NCBI GenBank assembly: GCA_004151065.3 | Contig: NWUY0303889711.1 | Span: 1-10,747 of the forward strand | DNA: 10,747 nt | Source: Larix sibirica | Taxonomy: Eukaryota; Streptophyta; Pinopsida; Pinales; Pinaceae | Reading direction: 5' to 3' | Shown: in pieces, positions 7,548 to 10,747 of the stretch | Layout of the letters: every line of letters begins with the position of its first letter | Position numbering within the stretch: position 1 is the first letter of the stretch | The notes under the pieces: model-generated | What the model was told of the DNA's origin: nothing | Seen by the model: only the letters and a program-made list of their open reading frames with translations | Database searches by the model: none | Translations under genes and position numbers: made by a program

Positions 7548-8250
7548 TTAGGGGGGGTAAGAAATGATTCTCTGCTCACATAGTGAACATGGCTGAGTGG
7601 TGGGTGTTTCGATTGTCATCAAAACATAGTTGTCTATGACATAATCAATAGGGGTTGTTTGTGAATTGTTGTTGGGGGTAGGGGATTGGGGAATAATAGC
7701 AAGAGTGGCCCAGAATAGTGAGAAGTTTGAACAATGGTGGGTATAATGACTGAAGTGTGAACACATGGTGCACGCATGATTCATGGGCAGTTCTTTGTTC
7801 TTAGGTTTGAGGAGTAAAGAGTATGCCCCCTACTAAGGAGTTCAAAATGAGAGAAACACTTGTGCATGGGGGTAATAGGTTCTTGAGCTTAGGAAGGGTT
7901 GGGCACAGGCTAGTGGGATGACTTGAGATGCCACACAATGTGCATGGACGGGAAACTCATGCAAGGGGATTATTGGGTGAGGCAATGACTTTTTTGGCCT
8001 TGGGTTTGGTGCCGCTAGCCACCTAGGGTTGTGATGAGCCATTTTTTACCGATGGATCTGCTAGGGTAGGTGAAAACTACCATGGGATCTCAGATGGTGA
8101 GGCAGTGGTGAGAATGACAGATGCGAAGTTAATGTGGGTGTATAGTTTTGGGGTAATTCCTAGGTATGGATGGGTTAGGTACCGTATGCGAAGCCCAAGA
8201 GTTAAACCTGGTAACATGAAGGTAGCCATGGCATGTGTACATTGGATGCT
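7548..8250 (-). pseudogene. Gypsy gag C-terminus (nucleocapsid) with two zinc knuckles
   Basis: Gag coats the element RNA, and its C-terminal CCHC knuckles bind nucleic acid. Two perfect CX2CX4HX4C motifs are visible on the minus strand: CTLCGISSHPTSLC (7903-7944) and CTMCSHFSHYTHHC (7731-7772). They are in different frames, 172 bp apart, and two adjacent stops lie between them. Upstream come TLADPSVKNG and a basic KPKAKK stretch, then LGLRIRYLTHPYLG and YTHINFASV, which I take as preceding gag sequence with lower certainty. Downstream is YVIDNYVLMTIETPTT and then CSLCEQRIISYPP. The N-terminal capsid part of gag is not seen, because the protease block of 8405-9209 abuts instead. Confidence 0.7.
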
Positions 8251-8404
8251 ATCCTGAGGGGAAAAGAGGAAAGGGACTTCGACAATAGGCGTGATCGAAG
8301 GAGGGGAAATGATAGTTCCTTCTTCATGATGGATCTCAGTAGCGAATGGTGACATAGCTGTGGAAGCAGAGGAAAGTGGTTGATCTACAAAGGGGAAGAT
8401 AATA

Positions 8405-9209
8405 CCGTGATAACACACATGAGGTTGTCGATAAATGAGGAAATGATGGGTGGTGGTCTTGTGTATGGCCCCAAAAATGAAGAGTCTTTATAGATGCCAG
8501 GTCCTATCTCACTAAAAGATGGAAGCTTTTTCAATCCTACTGTAGGTAGGGTATTAATAGGGTTTATAGTGCGGTGAGGATCGTAGTAAGTAAGTTAGTC
8601 AAGGGTGACCATTTTCCCATTGTGGGGGAACATTACGGTTTAGAAGACTGAGGAGGAAACCACCTTCATGGCATACATATAACTACAACTAGGAAGGATG
8701 TTCCAGTTGAGTTGAGCGTCAACGACTTCTACATAGAGGAGAACCATTTTGTCTCCTAGCTCAATAGGGACAATTTGGTAACGACCTTGTGGTTGCAAGG
8801 GGTGACCATCATAAGCATGGAGAGTGATTACTGAAGGGATGAGGTCCATATATCTAAGTTGCTTCCAAACATTTGTTGACATGACACAAGTAGAGGCACC
8901 TTCATTAACGATGGACCGATGAATGCTAATATTTTTGACAATGACAAGGATTTGGAATGCAATGGATGAAGGTAATTGTGGTCCACTGATGTCTAAATCA
9001 AAAGTCATAAGGTATGAGTTGGATGGGTCTACAATGCCTAATGTTGATAGTAACGCCTTTTTCTGGGAAGGGAAAGATTGAAGAACTTCATGAGTAGACA
9101 TGGCACTGGGGGACTGGGCCAAATAATCTACGATGTCATAGTTGTGTGTAGCTCTTGCATGAAGAACACATGTGTAGAGGTGGTTTTGGTACTCGTGGGG
9201 TAGGAACAT
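8405..9209 (-). pseudogene. Gypsy aspartic protease with following linker, active-site Asp replaced
   Basis: Retroelement proteases cut the polyprotein and work as dimers with one D-[ST]-G loop per subunit. On the minus strand one frame runs from 9209 to about 8405, broken by only two TAA stops, at about 8640 and 8596. It reads DIVDYLAQSPSAMS, then SIHRSIVNEGASTCVMS (loop codons at 8877-8912), LHAYDGHPLQP, VPIELGDKMVLLYVEVVDA and SYMYAM. After that come MFPHNGKMVTLD, LTYYDPH and a Pro-rich linker (GPYTRPPPI). The loop is N-E-G, so the catalytic Asp has become Asn. The 189-codon open part (8640-9209) is the longest frame in the window. The block lies 5' of the gag zinc knuckles, opposite to the usual order. 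Confidence 0.8.
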
Positions 9210-10279
9210 TGCTCTCTCTTTTGGACATCACTAATACAAGGGTTCTTTCTCAGGTTCTATCTATTTCTCTCTTGTGTTTTTTATTCAACGTTGACATTTT
9301 ATTGCATTTTGTTATTTTGAGTTGTAATTTCGAGGTTAAGTATATTACACCTTTTCTGAATGATGACAACTTGATCTTGCAACCTTCTTCCCTCTAATTG
9401 AAGAGAACATGCTCCCAAAAGGGATTTTGAGGATATAAAGGAGTTTGTAACAACTTCTTTAGTTGTCCCTACCCTTAGATCAAGACCCTCGGCTTATGCT
9501 CCCAACATGGTCTAAGGTGGAAGGGTCCTCATACCACCACCTTCACATATCTCTAGCTTCAAACCTCCTTATTTATCAATGAAATAGAAATGGATATGGT
9601 GGAAAGATGATAGGACCCATGGAAATGTATAATATTTAATATTGGAGGCTGCATCACAAAGCATTATGGTATTGAGATATGACTCAAAGATGGCAGGGTC
9701 AAAATCAAATGGTTTACCTTGTTTGTAGTGAGTCTATTGCTCAAGGGATAGAGAGACAAAAGGAAACGATGAAAAGTCTTTTTCAGTGCTAGACTTAATG
9801 CCAAAGAATTTTTTTTCATCTTGTTGTATACATTGCAATGGGTACAAGCAAACAACAAAAACTGGTAATCCAAGATATAGGATGAGGGAGAAAGTGCAAA
9901 TTGAAACTGCTTATTCTTTCCCATTGGGGTTCATAACCATATCATTTTATTTTATCATTCGTTTATAGATCCTTTGTTGGCTGAATTTGTTGCAAGTCTT
10001 CACTAATTTGAAAAGTGTAAATGGTGGAAGGTATCCCTCCAATCGTGACTTGGCATCAGAAGAAGCAAGGGATTGTATTTTCTGACTTGGAGCTTGTAAT
10101 TTGATTTCCGATATTTTTTGCCAAATCCTTGAATTCTTTAACATGCTGGTGGGGGATAAACGATTTATGCTACAGAATTAGAATTGGATGGAGGATGTTA
10201 TTCAATTAAACTCCCCATAGCCCGAGAAAAGAGACGCTTCTCCCTTCAAAGCTCAAGGGTGAATACAATTTTATTTGGA
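9210..10279. other. Unassigned region upstream of the gypsy relic
   Basis: I recognise no domain on either strand. Minus-strand frames that would extend the protease frame upstream close quickly. Plus-strand frames at 9155-9397 and 9786-9968 and the minus frame at 9664-9924 look like chance or decayed sequence. On the plus strand, about 10038-10280 reads SNRDLASEEARDC and then, after a stop, NLISDIFCQILEFFNML, which is protein-like but interrupted by stops at a rate close to chance. It may be the start of the frame described in the following repeat. Confidence 0.35.
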
Positions 10280-10536
10280 AGAGTAAGCTGGGATTGCTGA
10301 GAACATGAGAGACAAAATTGATTTTCTCTTGAATGCTGTCGAAGGCTGTGTGTTGAAACTTCATGAAAGAGTAAGCTGGGATTGTGGAGAAAATGAGTGA
10401 CACAATTGACTTTCTCTTGAATGCAGTCGAAGCCTGTGTGTTGAAACTAAGCTGGGATTGTGGAGAACATGAGAGACAAAATGACTTTCTATTGAATGCC
10501 GTTGAAGTCTCTGTGTTGAAACTTCATGAAAGAGAG
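10280..10536 (+). repeat. Three 88-bp tandem repeats
   Basis: The units begin at AGAGTAAGCTGGGATTG (10280 and 10368) and at AAGCTGGGATTGTGG (10449). The period is 88 bp. A 12-base deletion shortens the second junction, and a one-base deletion lies in unit 3. All three share GGGATTG, GAGA(A/C)A(C/A)AATGAG-like sequence, a core around TTGAATGC and GTGTTGAAACT. Confidence 0.85.
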
Positions 10537-10680
10537 TTCTAATTGGATTTAGGAGAGCTGTTAAATTATAGGAATGAGGGTAGGTTCTCAGTCTCTATGA
10601 AGGGGTTGTTATCTCGTAGGGTGGTTAGCATTTGAGTAAAAGCTATGTATTCAAACTTCAAAGAGCTCGGATTCATCAGC
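10393..10680 (+). pseudogene. Unrecognised coding-like frame over the repeats
   Basis: From the ATG at 10393 one plus-strand frame reads DFLLNAVEACVLKL, SWDCGEHERQN, DFLLNAVEVSVLKLHEREF, a TAA at 10540-10542, LDLGELLNYRNEGRFSVSMK, GLLSRRVVSI, a TGA near 10634, and VKAMYSNFKELGFISR, ending at a poly-T run. Units 2 and 3 of the 88-bp repeat share this frame. Among the three repeat copies, four of six differing sites in the DFLLNAVE-xx-VLKL core are synonymous third positions, which hints at past coding. I do not recognise the protein family. With two stops in about 96 codons, chance remains possible. Confidence 0.3.
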
Positions 10681-10683
10681 AGG

Positions 10684-10705
10684 TTTTTTTTTTTTTTTTT
10701 TTTTT
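10684..10705 (+). repeat. 22-base poly-T run
   Basis: An uninterrupted run of 22 T. On the minus strand it is poly-A and could mark the 3' tail of a retroposed sequence lying to its right (minus-strand upstream), or it may be a simple homopolymer expansion. Too little sequence follows to decide. Confidence 0.7.
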
Positions 10706-10747
10706 GAAAGTATGGTGGGGAAGAACTTGAAAGGAGCATGAGGATGA

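Larger units (their letters stand above)
5000..9209 (-). mobile_element. Decayed Ty3/gypsy retrotransposon with rearranged domain order
   Basis: Five blocks of a Ty3/gypsy polyprotein can be read on the minus strand, each in several frames with stops. From 5' to 3' of the element they are protease (9209-8405), gag C-terminus with two zinc knuckles (about 8250-7548), a linker (7547-6921), reverse transcriptase with RNase H (6920-5413) and integrase (5412-5000). The motif style suggests the Tat/Athila-like side of the plant gypsy group rather than chromoviruses, and no chromodomain is seen. Protease normally follows the zinc knuckles, so this is probably a composite of two related copies or an internally shuffled one. 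No flanking LTR pair is recognised. Confidence 0.85.

Noticed and set aside
7842-8042. 66-codon minus-strand frame
   Set aside because: It is an out-of-frame shadow. The frame holding the CCHC zinc knuckle at 7903-7944 explains this stretch better.
9786-9968. 60-codon plus-strand frame
   Set aside because: No recognisable domain, and the stop density of the surrounding frame is near the chance level.

Overview
The window looks like plant nuclear repeat DNA. It is AT-rich, has no bacterial gene layout, and its recognisable sequence consists of decayed LTR retrotransposons. The motif style and the advanced decay would fit a large seed-plant genome, perhaps a gymnosperm, but that is inference. 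I see no intact host gene, rRNA, tRNA or CRISPR array, and no complete open reading frame that I would call functional.

Layout, left to right. Positions 1-477 are mostly unassigned, with a weakly coding-like, twice-interrupted plus-strand frame at 290-607. Positions 478-2230 hold the 3' part of a Ty1/copia element on the minus strand: an LTR-like block (about 478-1168), a polypurine-like tract (1169-1180), then RNase H and the C-terminal part of reverse transcriptase (1229-2230). The reverse transcriptase carries an in-frame 123-bp tandem duplication. Positions 2231-2900 are unassigned. Positions about 2900-4175 form a plus-oriented block that resembles the promoter and leader of another LTR. 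It has a TATA box with an adjoining perfect palindrome, a run of short CCCT/AGGG inverted repeats, a TTGAC cluster, an alternating 21-bp tandem array and a strong hairpin. Positions 4176-4990 hold an imperfect inverted repeat and an unassigned low-complexity stretch.

Positions 5000-9209 are a decayed Ty3/gypsy element on the minus strand with integrase, RNase H, reverse transcriptase, a linker and a double zinc knuckle. The aspartic protease block lies 5' of the zinc knuckles rather than 3' of them, so two copies have been joined or a segment has moved. Positions 9210-10747 are unassigned apart from an 88-bp tandem repeat (10280-10536) and a 22-base poly-T run.

The genes do not work together as a pathway. 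They are relics of at least two, probably three, transposable elements, each carrying stops, frameshifts and lost catalytic residues. I found no convincing new biological system. The points most worth checking are the gypsy domain order, the in-frame copia duplication, the helically spaced inverted repeats in the leader-like block, and the 88-bp repeats whose differences are mostly synonymous.
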